Shown here: positions 51,849 through 59,603 of the stretch, one piece after another | Numbering within the stretch: the stretch's first letter is position 1 | How the letters are laid out: each line of letters opens with the position of its first letter | DNA from: CAVPKN01 sp963832835 | Lineage (GTDB): Bacteria; Chlamydiota; Chlamydiia; Chlamydiales; JAAKFR01 | Length of the DNA stretch: 64,000 nt | Direction: 5' to 3' | Assembly: GCA_963832835.1 (NCBI GenBank) | Contig: CAWHVD010000001.1 | Location: forward strand, 1,612,001 to 1,676,000 | The notes under the pieces: generated by a model | What the model saw: only the letters and a program-made list of their open reading frames with translations | The model's database searches: none | Told to the model about the DNA's origin: nothing | Made by a program: the position numbers and the translations under genes

Positions 51849-52871
51849 ATGAAAGCCATTATCAAAAAAGAGGCCCGGGAAGGGGTGTGGATGGATGATG
51901 TCAAGCCCCCAAAACCTGGCGACAATGACCTGCTCATCAAGGTGAATAAAACCTCTATCTGCGGCACAGATGTTCATCTTTATCTATGGGATGAATGGGC
52001 TGCTAAAACCCTGCCTGTCCCTTCGATCATCGGCCATGAGTTTGTCGGCACAGTCGTAGGGCTAGGCACTAATGTCAAAGGTTTCAAAGAGGGTGACAGA
52101 GTCTCAGGAGAAGGTCATATCACTTGTGGACAGTGTTATCAGTGCCGTACGGGAATGCGCGTCCTATGCCCTAAAACCATCGGCGTAGGGGTAAACCGCG
52201 ATGGCTGTTTTGCCCAGTACCTGTGCATCCCTGCTGACAATGCATTTCTGATGCCCGATACCATTCCTGATGAGATCGCTGCCATTTTTGACCCCCTGGG
52301 AAATGGAGTCCACACTGCCCTCTCCTATGATCTTGTTGGTAAAGATGTTCTTATCACAGGTGCCGGTCCAATCGGTTTAATGACCATTGCCATTGCTAAA
52401 AAAGCAGGAGCTCGGCATGTGGTGATCTCTGACATGAACCCTTACCGTTTAAATCTCGCTCAAAAGATGGGCGCGACAGTTGCAGTGAACATCAAAGAAG
52501 ATTCGATCCAGAAGACTATGACAGAGCTGGGCATCGACGGCTTTGATGTCTGCCTAGAAATGTCTGGAAGTGCAGCAGCCCTTAGTTCTTTGCCGGTGCT
52601 TGCAAAACATGGAGGACACATTGTTTTGCTTGGGATACTTCCCTCGCATGCCACTGTTGACTGGCATCTAGTGATCTTCAAAATGCTAACTATTAAAGGG
52701 ATATACGGGCGCGAGATTTTCAAAACTTGGTATCAGGTAAGCCACATGATTCAAAGCGGACTCGATATTTCGCCCGTAATTACTCACCGTTATAAAGCTG
52801 AAGAGTTTCAAAAAGGTTTTGACGCGATGCTGTCGGGTAATTGCGGGAAGGTAGTGCTTGATTGGACATAA
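51849..52871 (+). CDS. tdh: L-threonine 3-dehydrogenase
   Basis: The 340-residue zinc medium-chain dehydrogenase oxidises threonine to 2-amino-3-oxobutyrate using NAD+. It has the catalytic zinc ligands in SICGTDVHLYLWDEWA and IGHEFVGTVVG, the structural zinc cluster CGQCYQCRTGMRVLC, and the NAD-binding ITGAGPIGLMTIAIAKKAG. EIFKTWYQ near the C-terminus is specific to threonine dehydrogenase. It is cotranscribed with kbl. Confidence 0.96.
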   Translation: MKAIIKKEAREGVWMDDVKPPKPGDNDLLIKVNKTSICGTDVHLYLWDEWAAKTLPVPSIIGHEFVGTVVGLGTNVKGFKEGDRVSGEGHITCGQCYQCRTGMRVLCPKTIGVGVNRDGCFAQYLCIPADNAFLMPDTIPDEIAAIFDPLGNGVHTALSYDLVGKDVLITGAGPIGLMTIAIAKKAGARHVVISDMNPYRLNLAQKMGATVAVNIKEDSIQKTMTELGIDGFDVCLEMSGSAAALSSLPVLAKHGGHIVLLGILPSHATVDWHLVIFKMLTIKGIYGREIFKTWYQVSHMIQSGLDISPVITHRYKAEEFQKGFDAMLSGNCGKVVLDWT

Positions 52872-53668
52872 TAATCAGCACCTATAAGCAGCAAATCGAC
52901 ACGCAGCTTGCCCTCTTAGCTGAGCGAAGCTCTCCTCATTTCCAGTCGCTCTATGACGGAGCTAAACATGCTCTTCTTGCACCAGGAAAACGGATACGTC
53001 CCCTACTCACACTCTGCGCTGCCGAAATGCTCAAAACAGGGGCTGCCACTGCGGCTCTCATTCCAGCCTGCGCCCTTGAGATGATCCACACCTATTCTCT
53101 GATTCACGATGATCTACCTTGCATGGATGATGACGATTTTCGCCGCGGCCTGCCGACACTTCACACAGTCTATACTGAAGGACATGCAGTCCTGATGGGA
53201 GACTATCTTTTGACCTTTGCATTTAAAATGCTTGCGAACGCACCCTTGTTATCGGCAGAGCAAAAAATCTCGCTCATCCAAACTCTTGCGGATTGTGCCG
53301 GGGGTGAAGGTATGATCGGTGGCCAGGTCATGGATATCGAGCAATCATCCGCTGTAGAGCTAACGCACGCCCTAAAAACAGCTGCCCTTTTCCGAGCAGC
53401 TCTTGCTTTTGGCGGAATAGTTGCTTCTGCACCACCCTCTACAATTGCTGCTCTTGACAGATTTGCGATCCATTTTGGTAAACTCTTCCAGGTGGTCGAT
53501 GACTTGCTCGACGGTGACCATCCTCTTGGATCTATACGTGCTGAAGAGACGGCCCAAACACTCTATCAATCTACTCTCGCTACACTTGAGTCCCTTCCAG
53601 GAGACTCTACCACACTTCAATCCCTCACCCATTCCCTTTTCGCTTCACGATTAATGGTAATTGCCTAA
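52862..53668 (+). CDS. ispA: Polyprenyl (farnesyl/geranylgeranyl) diphosphate synthase
   Basis: The only start before the conserved region is a TTG (52862) that overlaps the tdh stop. The 268-residue enzyme has the first aspartate-rich motif DDLPCMDDDDFRRG and the second QVVDDLLD, with APGKRIRPLLT and GGEGMIGGQVMDIE between. It elongates isopentenyl diphosphate chains for quinones and undecaprenyl carriers. The C-terminal 20-30 residues usual after the second motif are shortened and Ser/Thr-rich. The following sugar transferase needs a polyprenyl-phosphate acceptor, so the pairing is functional. Confidence 0.88.
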   Translation: MDIIISTYKQQIDTQLALLAERSSPHFQSLYDGAKHALLAPGKRIRPLLTLCAAEMLKTGAATAALIPACALEMIHTYSLIHDDLPCMDDDDFRRGLPTLHTVYTEGHAVLMGDYLLTFAFKMLANAPLLSAEQKISLIQTLADCAGGEGMIGGQVMDIEQSSAVELTHALKTAALFRAALAFGGIVASAPPSTIAALDRFAIHFGKLFQVVDDLLDGDHPLGSIRAEETAQTLYQSTLATLESLPGDSTTLQSLTHSLFASRLMVIA

Positions 53669-53679
53669 TAATACCCTTT

Positions 53680-54351
53680 ATGGAAAGTGAGGTTCTTCCT
53701 TTTCAAAGGGTATCGCACAAGCATGCGATATGGAAAATCCGGCGTACCCCTTCAAAGCGGATGTTCGATCTGCTTTTCAGCATTTCGGTTTTGTTTTTAT
53801 TAGCTCCTGCATTTGTGGGCATTGCCTTGGCGATCAGGTTCTCATCAGGGGGGAAAGCCATTTATATGCAGACGCGAGTAGGAAGGGGGGGAAAGGTTTT
53901 TAAATGTTACAAATTTAGAACCATGTACCCTGACGCCCAGCGGAGCTTACCCGATCTGCTTTCACAAAATCCCAGATTAAAAGATGAATGGAAAATGCAT
54001 CAAAAACTGCGAGATGATCCCCGTATCTTTCCGATTGGGAAGTGGCTACGGCGCACTTCGCTCGACGAGCTTCCCCAGTTTTGGAATGTCCTCAGAGGTG
54101 ACTTGAGTGTGGTAGGGCCACGGCCTTACATGGTCTATCAGAAGCGACAAATGGGATTCCTTGCCTCCACTATTTTATCAGTAAGACCCGGAATCACGGG
54201 CCTTTGGCAAACATCGGGCAGGAACAGAACCACCTTTGAAGAGCGCATCGCCCTGGATGCAGCCTACGTCGGAAGGCGTTCGCTATGGCTCGACTTAAAA
54301 TTGATCTTAAAAACGATTCCTAAGGTTTTATTTCCAACTGATGCGTACTAA
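53680..54351 (+). CDS. Polyprenyl-phosphate sugar-1-phosphate transferase
   Basis: The 223-residue protein belongs to the bacterial sugar transferase (WbaP/PglC-type) family. A reentrant membrane segment (KRMFDLLFSISVLFLLAPAFVGIALAIRF) is followed by GRGGKVFKCYKFRTMYPDA, FPIGKWLRRTSLDELPQFWNVLRGDLSVVGPRPYM and RPGITGLWQTSGRN. It transfers a sugar phosphate from a nucleotide sugar to a lipid carrier, the first step of a surface polysaccharide or glycan. No glycosyltransferase or flippase is nearby, so the product is unknown. Confidence 0.9.
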   Translation: MESEVLPFQRVSHKHAIWKIRRTPSKRMFDLLFSISVLFLLAPAFVGIALAIRFSSGGKAIYMQTRVGRGGKVFKCYKFRTMYPDAQRSLPDLLSQNPRLKDEWKMHQKLRDDPRIFPIGKWLRRTSLDELPQFWNVLRGDLSVVGPRPYMVYQKRQMGFLASTILSVRPGITGLWQTSGRNRTTFEERIALDAAYVGRRSLWLDLKLILKTIPKVLFPTDAY

Positions 54352-54844
54352 CACTCAAATTACATTTTGGTTGGCTCTGGCAGCCACTCTGGGTGGCCCC
54401 ATCTTTTTCCCCAGGATTCATCTCTTTTATTTTGTGCCCTACCTTGTGATTTGCCTGTACCGCTTTTCGCGCGTTGCTGTTCTGTGGAGAGCTTGCCTAT
54501 GTGGAATCTTCATCGATCTACTTTCCTCAGGACCTCTGTTTGGATTGACCTCTATCAATTACTGCTGTGCCGCGTTTCTTCTTTTTGGACAAACACGCAA
54601 TTTTTTTGAAGACAAGCTCTCCACTCTCCCCTTGATGACTTTTTTGTTTTCGTTTCTTTTGACAGGGTTTTTAGCAGCTGGAGCTCTTTTTCTTCAAAGA
54701 GGCTACCCTCTTTCCTGGATTTGGGTAGCTACAGATTTGATTGGAATGCCTGTGGTAGATGCTCTTTATGCCCTGCTTGTTTTTTCTCTCCCTTTTAAGT
54801 TACTATATGGGATCCGCAAATTACGGCTGTTTAAACCCTCATGA
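54341..54844 (+). CDS. MreD-like rod-shape membrane protein
   Basis: The 167-residue protein has about five membrane helices. It contains RACLCGIFIDLLSSGPLFGLTSINYC, which fits the MreD pattern (G..xDLLS..PLGL). Size and topology also fit. MreD works with MreB and MreC in peptidoglycan-guided growth. In Chlamydiae the MreB system acts in division. Its start overlaps the sugar transferase by 11 bases and its stop overlaps folD by 4 bases. The remote family similarity is the main uncertainty. Confidence 0.6.
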   Translation: MRTNTQITFWLALAATLGGPIFFPRIHLFYFVPYLVICLYRFSRVAVLWRACLCGIFIDLLSSGPLFGLTSINYCCAAFLLFGQTRNFFEDKLSTLPLMTFLFSFLLTGFLAAGALFLQRGYPLSWIWVATDLIGMPVVDALYALLVFSLPFKLLYGIRKLRLFKPS

Positions 54845-55707
54845 TTTTATCCGGAAAAGTACTAGCTGATGAGATTCAGGATGAAATCCGGCTGCAAGTA
54901 GCCTCGTTTCTCAAACCCCCAGGTTTGGCTGTAGTCCTAATAGGCGACAATCCCGGCTCTCAGGCTTATGTCGCCATGAAAAAAAAAGCATGCCTAGCTG
55001 TGGGCATTCAAACCTTTTCTCACCACCTCCCTGCCTCCACCTCAGAGTCTCATTTGCTCCAGTTGATCGACACCTTGAATCATGATCCTGCTGTGGATGG
55101 GATACTCGTGCAACTCCCCCTCCCTCAACATATTAATTCCCAAAACATCGTGATCGCCATTGACCCTAATAAAGATGTGGATGGATTCCACCCTATCAAC
55201 TTGGGTAAACTCCTTTTAGGACATCCCGGAGGATTCACCCCCTGTACTCCCTTAGGGATCAAAATTCTATTAGAGCGTTATCATATTCCTACTAAGGGGC
55301 AGGAGGTTGTCATTGTCGGTCGCAGCGCAATTGTTGGTAAACCACTCGCCGCACTTCTCATGCAAAATGCCCCAGGTTGCAATGCAACTGTCACAGTTGT
55401 TCATAGTCAAACGCGCGATTTGATCTCCCATACCCAGAAAGCAGATATACTAGTCGCAAGCCTAGGCTCCCCACAGTTCATCAAAAAGGAGATGGTCAAA
55501 GAAGGAGCCGTTGTGATCGATGTTGGTATCAACCGCATAGCAGATGCAAAGAGGCCCCAGGGCTACCGCATCGTAGGAGATGTCGATTATGACACTGTGG
55601 CTCCCAAATGCCATGCTATCACTCCTGTACCTAAAGGGATTGGCCCCATGACAGTCGCTATGCTTCTTCAAAACACACTCCTGAGCCATCAACGTAAATC
55701 TAGATGA
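54841..55707 (+). CDS. folD: Methylenetetrahydrofolate dehydrogenase/cyclohydrolase
   Basis: The 288-residue bifunctional enzyme interconverts methylene-, methenyl- and 10-formyl-tetrahydrofolate. Signatures are YVAMKKKACLAVGI (catalytic lysine), GILVQLPLPQHI, DVDGFHP, GGFTPCTPLGI, VIVGRSAIVGKPLAALL and GVNRIA-like VGINRIADAKR, with KGIGPMTVAMLLQNT at the end. The ATGA overlap with apbE mirrors the folD-apbE pairing of Chlamydia (CT078-CT077). Confidence 0.95.
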   Translation: MILSGKVLADEIQDEIRLQVASFLKPPGLAVVLIGDNPGSQAYVAMKKKACLAVGIQTFSHHLPASTSESHLLQLIDTLNHDPAVDGILVQLPLPQHINSQNIVIAIDPNKDVDGFHPINLGKLLLGHPGGFTPCTPLGIKILLERYHIPTKGQEVVIVGRSAIVGKPLAALLMQNAPGCNATVTVVHSQTRDLISHTQKADILVASLGSPQFIKKEMVKEGAVVIDVGINRIADAKRPQGYRIVGDVDYDTVAPKCHAITPVPKGIGPMTVAMLLQNTLLSHQRKSR

Positions 55708-56672
55708 TTAAAACACAAAGACACAGAGGCACAAAGAGTAGCGCAAACGTCTCTGTGGCTTTGTGTCTCTGTGCTCAATTTTTTATCTTTCTTTTGTGTG
55801 GATGTAACCGCTCGCATACCCTGACACGGTTTGAAGGGTGCGCGATGACCATCCCCTATTGTATCCAAGTAGGCGATCAGCTCACTGATGAGCAGTTGAA
55901 AGAGATTCAGGGAGTCATTCTAAAGACGTTTTCTGAAATAAACACAATCTATAATAACTGGAACCCCGATTCTGAGGTGGCCCTGTTAGGACAGCTTCCC
56001 GCTCATCAATCTATTACATTGTCCGATTCTCTTGCGGCCTTTTTGGCTTTTGTGGATGAAATAGTATTGCGCACAGAAGGGCGCTTTGACCCAACAGTAG
56101 ATAGGTTGCAACATGCCTGGAAAGAACATTTGCATGCAGGAGAACTTCCCCAACAAGCCACGCTGGCACCATTAGTACAAGCAACAGGTTGGTGCCACGT
56201 CCATCTGGAAGGTAAGCTCTTTTGGAAAGATCACGCCCTGACAGCGATCGATCTGGGAGGTGTGGCAAAAGGCTACACTGTCGATCTGATTGCCCAACGC
56301 CTTGCCCTAGCAGGTTATGGCTCGGTCTACGTTGAATGGGGAGGTGAGATTCGAACTGTAGGCAGGCACCCCGAAGGGCGTCCCTGGAAAGTAGGTATTC
56401 AAGGTCTTGATGCGATCGATCTCCTGGATAGCGCGATTGCTACAAGCGGCACTTATATCCAAAATTGGACCATCGATGGCATCTCCTATACACATATCAT
56501 CGATCCCCGCACATATGAGCCTCTACAAGCCTCCCCCATCTCGAGTGTCAGTGTCATCGCCTCCACCTGCGCCGAGGCCGACGCACTCGCCACCGCTCTC
56601 ATGCTCTTTCCTTCCGTCGCAGATGCCCAAAACTGGGCCTATTCTCACGGAATTCGTGCCTATATTTGGTAG
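55704..56672 (+). CDS. apbE: ApbE FAD:protein FMN transferase lipoprotein
   Basis: The 322-residue protein attaches FMN to threonine residues of exported proteins such as NqrB/NqrC subunits. A lipoprotein leader (ALCLCAQFFIFLLCGC) precedes the ApbE domain with FSEINTIYNNWNPDSEVALLG, FVDEIVLRTEGRFDPTVD, LTAIDLGGVAKGYTVDLIA and SYTHIIDPRTYEP. The metal-binding end is STCAEADALATALM. The first 25 codons are written across an inverted repeat (55714-55773), so the leader has been rebuilt by the repeat. Confidence 0.92.
   Translation: MIKTQRHRGTKSSANVSVALCLCAQFFIFLLCGCNRSHTLTRFEGCAMTIPYCIQVGDQLTDEQLKEIQGVILKTFSEINTIYNNWNPDSEVALLGQLPAHQSITLSDSLAAFLAFVDEIVLRTEGRFDPTVDRLQHAWKEHLHAGELPQQATLAPLVQATGWCHVHLEGKLFWKDHALTAIDLGGVAKGYTVDLIAQRLALAGYGSVYVEWGGEIRTVGRHPEGRPWKVGIQGLDAIDLLDSAIATSGTYIQNWTIDGISYTHIIDPRTYEPLQASPISSVSVIASTCAEADALATALMLFPSVADAQNWAYSHGIRAYIW
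55714..55773. repeat. Inverted repeat (CACAGAGGCACAAAG family), copy B, inside apbE leader
   Basis: CACAAAGACACAGAGGCACAAAG and, 12-14 bases later, a nearly complementary arm (about 20 of 23 positions) form a strong hairpin immediately after the apbE start codon. It shares its core with the repeat at 38439-38494. It encodes QRHRGTK at the start of ApbE. Confidence 0.75.
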
Positions 56673-56713
56673 GATGCCTTACTTATATAATCTATAGATA
56701 CGCCGACAAGATT

Positions 56714-56741
56714 GTGATGGCGTCGATTCGATCGCCATCAC
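56714..56741. terminator. Bidirectional hairpin between apbE and the Inc-like gene
   Basis: GTGATGGCG (56714-56722) pairs perfectly with CGCCATCAC (56733-56741) around a ten-base loop between two convergent genes. There is no clear T-tract on either side. Confidence 0.45.
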
Positions 56742-56791
56742 CTCTTAAGAGCATGCCAACTGTATTACTAGCCTCCCAATAAGGCCTCTCT

Positions 56792-57565
56792 TTAAGCTAT
56801 TTGATAGCCTTGAGTTTGGTGTATATAGCTTGATAGCTTGTCTGCCATGCTTTCCCCGTCAGCAAGTTTTGCATTAGAAATCTTTGCTGAACACGTTAGT
56901 ACTACTTTACCTTTCTCATTTGGATTGTCATCAGCTCTTATGAACACGGACGTAGAATCTTCAAAAGAGTGAATTGCATATCTTTTTAGAACCACGTCTT
57001 GAAACTTAGTTTTGTCAATACCGTATGTTTCAAAATTCTTCTCATTCATTTCGTTGAATAGCCCTTTCACACTCGCGTTAATCTCCTCTTCGCCAATAGG
57101 TTGGGAAACGAAATTTATCTCCTTTGATTTCGGTTTCTGGTCGGGGAATCTAGGATCTTGGCCCAGTACTCCATCATCGTCCAGTTGTCTATCATTATCG
57201 TTTTGGTTCTCTGCTTGAGTGCCCGAGCCATTATCTAAGGAGGATTGGCCTGTTCTATCGTTAAAACATGTCCAACCATAGCCAACCACCGCACAGATGC
57301 CAACTACTCCACCCGCCGTGAATGCCCAGAGAATCAAGTTATGGGGAGCAAGATTGCCGAGATATGTGACCGTCTTAGCCAACCAACTAGATGGGGATAA
57401 AAAATTATGGTGTATATGAGCTAAGCCTATAGTACCAAAGATCCCTCCTAGGATAGCTACGCTGCCCACTAGAAGGGCTATGCCATGCCAGGGCTTGATT
57501 TGTATACTTTCTGTCGCTGGTAAAGCTGATTGCTCTCCTACTTTGGGACTTACTGGATTAGACAT
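56792..57565 (-). CDS. Inc-like protein with paired membrane helices
   Basis: The 257-residue protein has a hydrophilic N-terminus without signal peptide, two membrane helices (about 28-50 and 76-98) separated by a 25-residue loop, and a long hydrophilic C-terminal part rich in D, N and Q (about 105-145), then a folded region with FNEMNEKNFETYGIDKTKFQDVVLKRYAI. This bilobed topology is the hallmark of chlamydial inclusion-membrane proteins delivered by type III secretion. No family beyond that is recognised. The divergent 430-base upstream space (57566-57995) holds AT-rich sequence, MITE copy 7 and the parA promoter. Confidence 0.65.
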   Translation of the reverse strand: MSNPVSPKVGEQSALPATESIQIKPWHGIALLVGSVAILGGIFGTIGLAHIHHNFLSPSSWLAKTVTYLGNLAPHNLILWAFTAGGVVGICAVVGYGWTCFNDRTGQSSLDNGSGTQAENQNDNDRQLDDDGVLGQDPRFPDQKPKSKEINFVSQPIGEEEINASVKGLFNEMNEKNFETYGIDKTKFQDVVLKRYAIHSFEDSTSVFIRADDNPNEKGKVVLTCSAKISNAKLADGESMADKLSSYIHQTQGYQIA

Positions 57566-57766
57566 ATTTTCCTTTTGAGTTAAATTTATTAAACTTATGT
57601 AAAAATTGTAACATAACTAATTGTTTTAATAAAAGCATTTTTTCATTAATTTTTTATGAATATTCCTTTATAAAAAATACCTTAGGGTGAGGAAGGTGAT
57701 TCTCTATTTTTTTAAGGCCACCAAAATATGATTACTTTTTGTTTAAAAGGACAAATGTGGAAGTTA

Positions 57767-57927
57767 TACCATTTCCAGAAAATAAAGCCATGAAGTGGCA
57801 CTGGGTAACATGATAGATTTGGATGATCGTTTCGAAGCCTATGTTTTTGTACCTAAGCTAGAAAGGATCGTTTAAAAATGGCGTATTATCCAGTGCCAAT
57901 TTGTGACTTTATTTTCTGGAAATGGTA
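57767..57927 (+). mobile_element. 161-bp palindromic MITE, copy 7
   Basis: Flanked by TTA duplications (57764-57766 and 57928-57930). The inner reading frame found in other copies is broken here by a TAA. It lies in the divergent space between the Inc-like gene and parA, 68 bases before the parA start, and ends 8 bases before the parA -35 box. Confidence 0.93.
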
Positions 57928-57935
57928 TTATTTTC

Positions 57936-57963
57936 TTTACGATTCTTAAGGTTGGCATAGGAT
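57936..57963 (+). promoter_or_regulatory. Putative parA promoter next to MITE copy 7
   Basis: TTTACG (57936-57941), 16-base spacer and TAGGAT (57958-57963) lie about 32 bases before the ATG, with AAGGAGAA as ribosome binding site. The match to consensus is only fair. Confidence 0.35.
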
Positions 57964-57995
57964 TTGCTAAATCCTTTGGCAAAGGAGAATAGAGC

Positions 57996-58787
57996 ATGCG
58001 TTCAATCATCATTGCCAATCAAAAGGGGGGCGTGGGTAAAAGCACCACAGCGATTAACCTGGCAGCTGCCCTAGCACGTAGAAACAAGAAGGTCCTTCTC
58101 ATCGATGCCGATCCGCAAGGACACTCGACTATCGGGCTGAATGTTTCGACAGACTGTCATATAGGCCTCGCAGAGCTCCTTACCGATGAGACGGTGTCTG
58201 CCAAAGACGTGATCCAAAGAACTTATGCCCCTAACCTCGATATCATCCCGTGCGATTTATCGTTGGCAATAGCCGATCTCAAGCTCTCGACCATGGGAGC
58301 TAAAGAGTTCAAACTGCGCAATAAGCTCCGCTCCGTTGCTAATGAATATCAATATACTTTGATCGACTGTCCTCCCACTTTTGGTACGCTGACGATGAAT
58401 GCTTTTACTACTGGAAACGAGATTATCCTTCCCATCCAACTCGGTTATCTAAGTTTAGAAGGAGTGAGTAACTTCATCGACACGATCAATTTTGTGAACC
58501 GGGATATTAACGCCATCATCAATCATAAAATTGAGATCGCAGGTGTTCTGATCACCTTTTTTGATACCCGAACCAAGCTATCACGCGAGGTTTACTCTTC
58601 GATCAACGACATTTTCAAAGAAAAAGTTTTTCATACCAAGATTCCTCAAAATGTCAAAATCAACGAGGCACAGTCTCAGGGAAAATCGGTTTATGACTAC
58701 TCCCCCACCTGCCGAGGCGCTGTAGCCTACGAAAACCTCGCCGATGAAATCATCAAGCAAGAAGGAACACAACCATGTCAGGAATAG
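57996..58787 (+). CDS. parA: ParA/Soj-type partition ATPase
   Basis: The 263-residue protein has the deviant Walker A KGGVGKSTTAINLA, Walker A' LLIDADPQGHSTIGL and Walker B YTLIDCPPTFGTLTMNAF, with ARTKLSREV-like TRTKLSREVYSSI. It is a DNA-bound ATPase that positions chromosomes or plasmids. It lacks the N-terminal HTH of plasmid ParA type Ia. It overlaps the next small gene by 13 bases, the usual place of a partner protein. Chlamydia carries a chromosomal homologue (CT582) with a small partner (CT583), which matches this pair. Confidence 0.9.
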   Translation: MRSIIIANQKGGVGKSTTAINLAAALARRNKKVLLIDADPQGHSTIGLNVSTDCHIGLAELLTDETVSAKDVIQRTYAPNLDIIPCDLSLAIADLKLSTMGAKEFKLRNKLRSVANEYQYTLIDCPPTFGTLTMNAFTTGNEIILPIQLGYLSLEGVSNFIDTINFVNRDINAIINHKIEIAGVLITFFDTRTKLSREVYSSINDIFKEKVFHTKIPQNVKINEAQSQGKSVYDYSPTCRGAVAYENLADEIIKQEGTQPCQE

Positions 58788-59041
58788 CAAACTTAAGCGA
58801 CAAAATGAAAAAGAAGCTCTCCTTTGGGGACTATGTTGTTTCCAAAGAGACGGTCATAGAAACTCCTATAGTCACTCCCAACCAGCCAGCACCCAGAGCC
58901 CGCAAACTCTACGCCCTTTCAAAAGATGATTCACATAAACTACAAGAAATCTTTTCAAAGCGCCTGGCTAGTAAGCCCTCTTCGATCTGTGAGATCATGT
59001 CAGAAGCGATCCACCATCTCTACCAACGTGAGATGCCCTAA
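58775..59041 (+). CDS. Small ParA-partner-like protein
   Basis: The 88-residue protein starts 13 bases before the parA stop. The N-terminal half is unstructured (SGIANLSDKMKKKLSFGDYVV). The second half (ARKLYALSKDDSHKLQEIFSKRLASKPSSICEIMSEAIHHLYQRE) looks like a ribbon-helix-helix or short helical DNA-binding module. It has no ParB domain. Genetic position suggests a centromere-binding or regulatory partner of ParA, comparable to the pGP6-type genes next to chlamydial parA homologues. That role is inference. Confidence 0.65.
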   Translation: MSGIANLSDKMKKKLSFGDYVVSKETVIETPIVTPNQPAPRARKLYALSKDDSHKLQEIFSKRLASKPSSICEIMSEAIHHLYQREMP

Positions 59042-59060
59042 CCCAGGTTAAATGGTATTA

Positions 59061-59516
59061 CTAGCTATCACCTTTGATGGCGCGGTCCATTTCCCGTTTT
59101 TTCTCGCGCTCCATGACAGCTTGTCTTTTATCGGCTTTCTTTTTACCGCGACCGTAGCCAATGGAGATTTTGACTCGCCCTTTTTTGAGATAGAGGGCAA
59201 TCGGAATAAGCGTAAGGCCCTTGAGCTGAACTTGCGAGCGTAAATTGGCAATTTCGCGTTTGTGCATGAGGAGTTTACGGTCACGACGCTCCTCGTGATT
59301 GTGGATACTGCCAAAACGGTAGGGGGCGATGCTTGCACCAACGAGCCACACCTCATTGCGGATGACTTTGACGTAAGCTTCAGCAAGATTCCCCCCATGA
59401 GCGCGCAGCGATTTGATCTCGGTGCCAAGAAGAACAATGCCCGCTTCATAGGTTTCTAAAATTTCATAGTCGTGGTAGGCGCGCCGGTTGCGCACCAGTT
59501 CGTTAGACTCAGCCAT
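59061..59516 (-). CDS. smpB: SsrA-binding protein SmpB
   Basis: The 151-residue protein binds tmRNA and delivers it to stalled ribosomes. Family blocks are RRAYHDYEILETYEAGIVLLGTEIKSLRA, then GNLAEAYVKV and LLMHKREI. The RNA-binding basic tail has YGRGKKKADKRQAVMEREKKREMDRA. A start at ATG 59516 fits the family N-terminus. A GTG at 59525 would overlap the -10 promoter box. The promoter geometry predicts a transcript starting essentially at the ATG. The 3' end lies 19 bases from the convergent small ParA partner gene. Confidence 0.94.
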   Translation of the reverse strand: MAESNELVRNRRAYHDYEILETYEAGIVLLGTEIKSLRAHGGNLAEAYVKVIRNEVWLVGASIAPYRFGSIHNHEERRDRKLLMHKREIANLRSQVQLKGLTLIPIALYLKKGRVKISIGYGRGKKKADKRQAVMEREKKREMDRAIKGDS

Positions 59517-59523
59517 GCCCAAC

Positions 59524-59575
59524 ACTATACCAATTTCTCGTTACACTTGACAACCAGCAATCGGTGACCTATCTT
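59524..59575. promoter_or_regulatory. Divergent overlapping promoters of smpB and dnaN
   Basis: Plus strand: TTGACA (59547-59552), 17-base spacer, TATCTT (59570-59575), 28 bases before dnaN. Minus strand: TTGTCA (59548-59553), 18-base spacer, TATAGT (59524-59529), ending 8 bases before the smpB ATG. The two -35 boxes occupy the same DNA on opposite strands, so polymerase can serve only one side at a time. Confidence 0.6.
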
Positions 59576-59603
59576 TACTCCTTTTTGATTGGAGATCGTT
59601 CTT

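Noticed and set aside
59049..59073. Possible solo MITE end (AAATGGTATTA) beside smpB, with flank resembling the copy 4 flank
   Set aside because: Only about 22 bases match and part is the smpB stop region. Too short to separate from chance.
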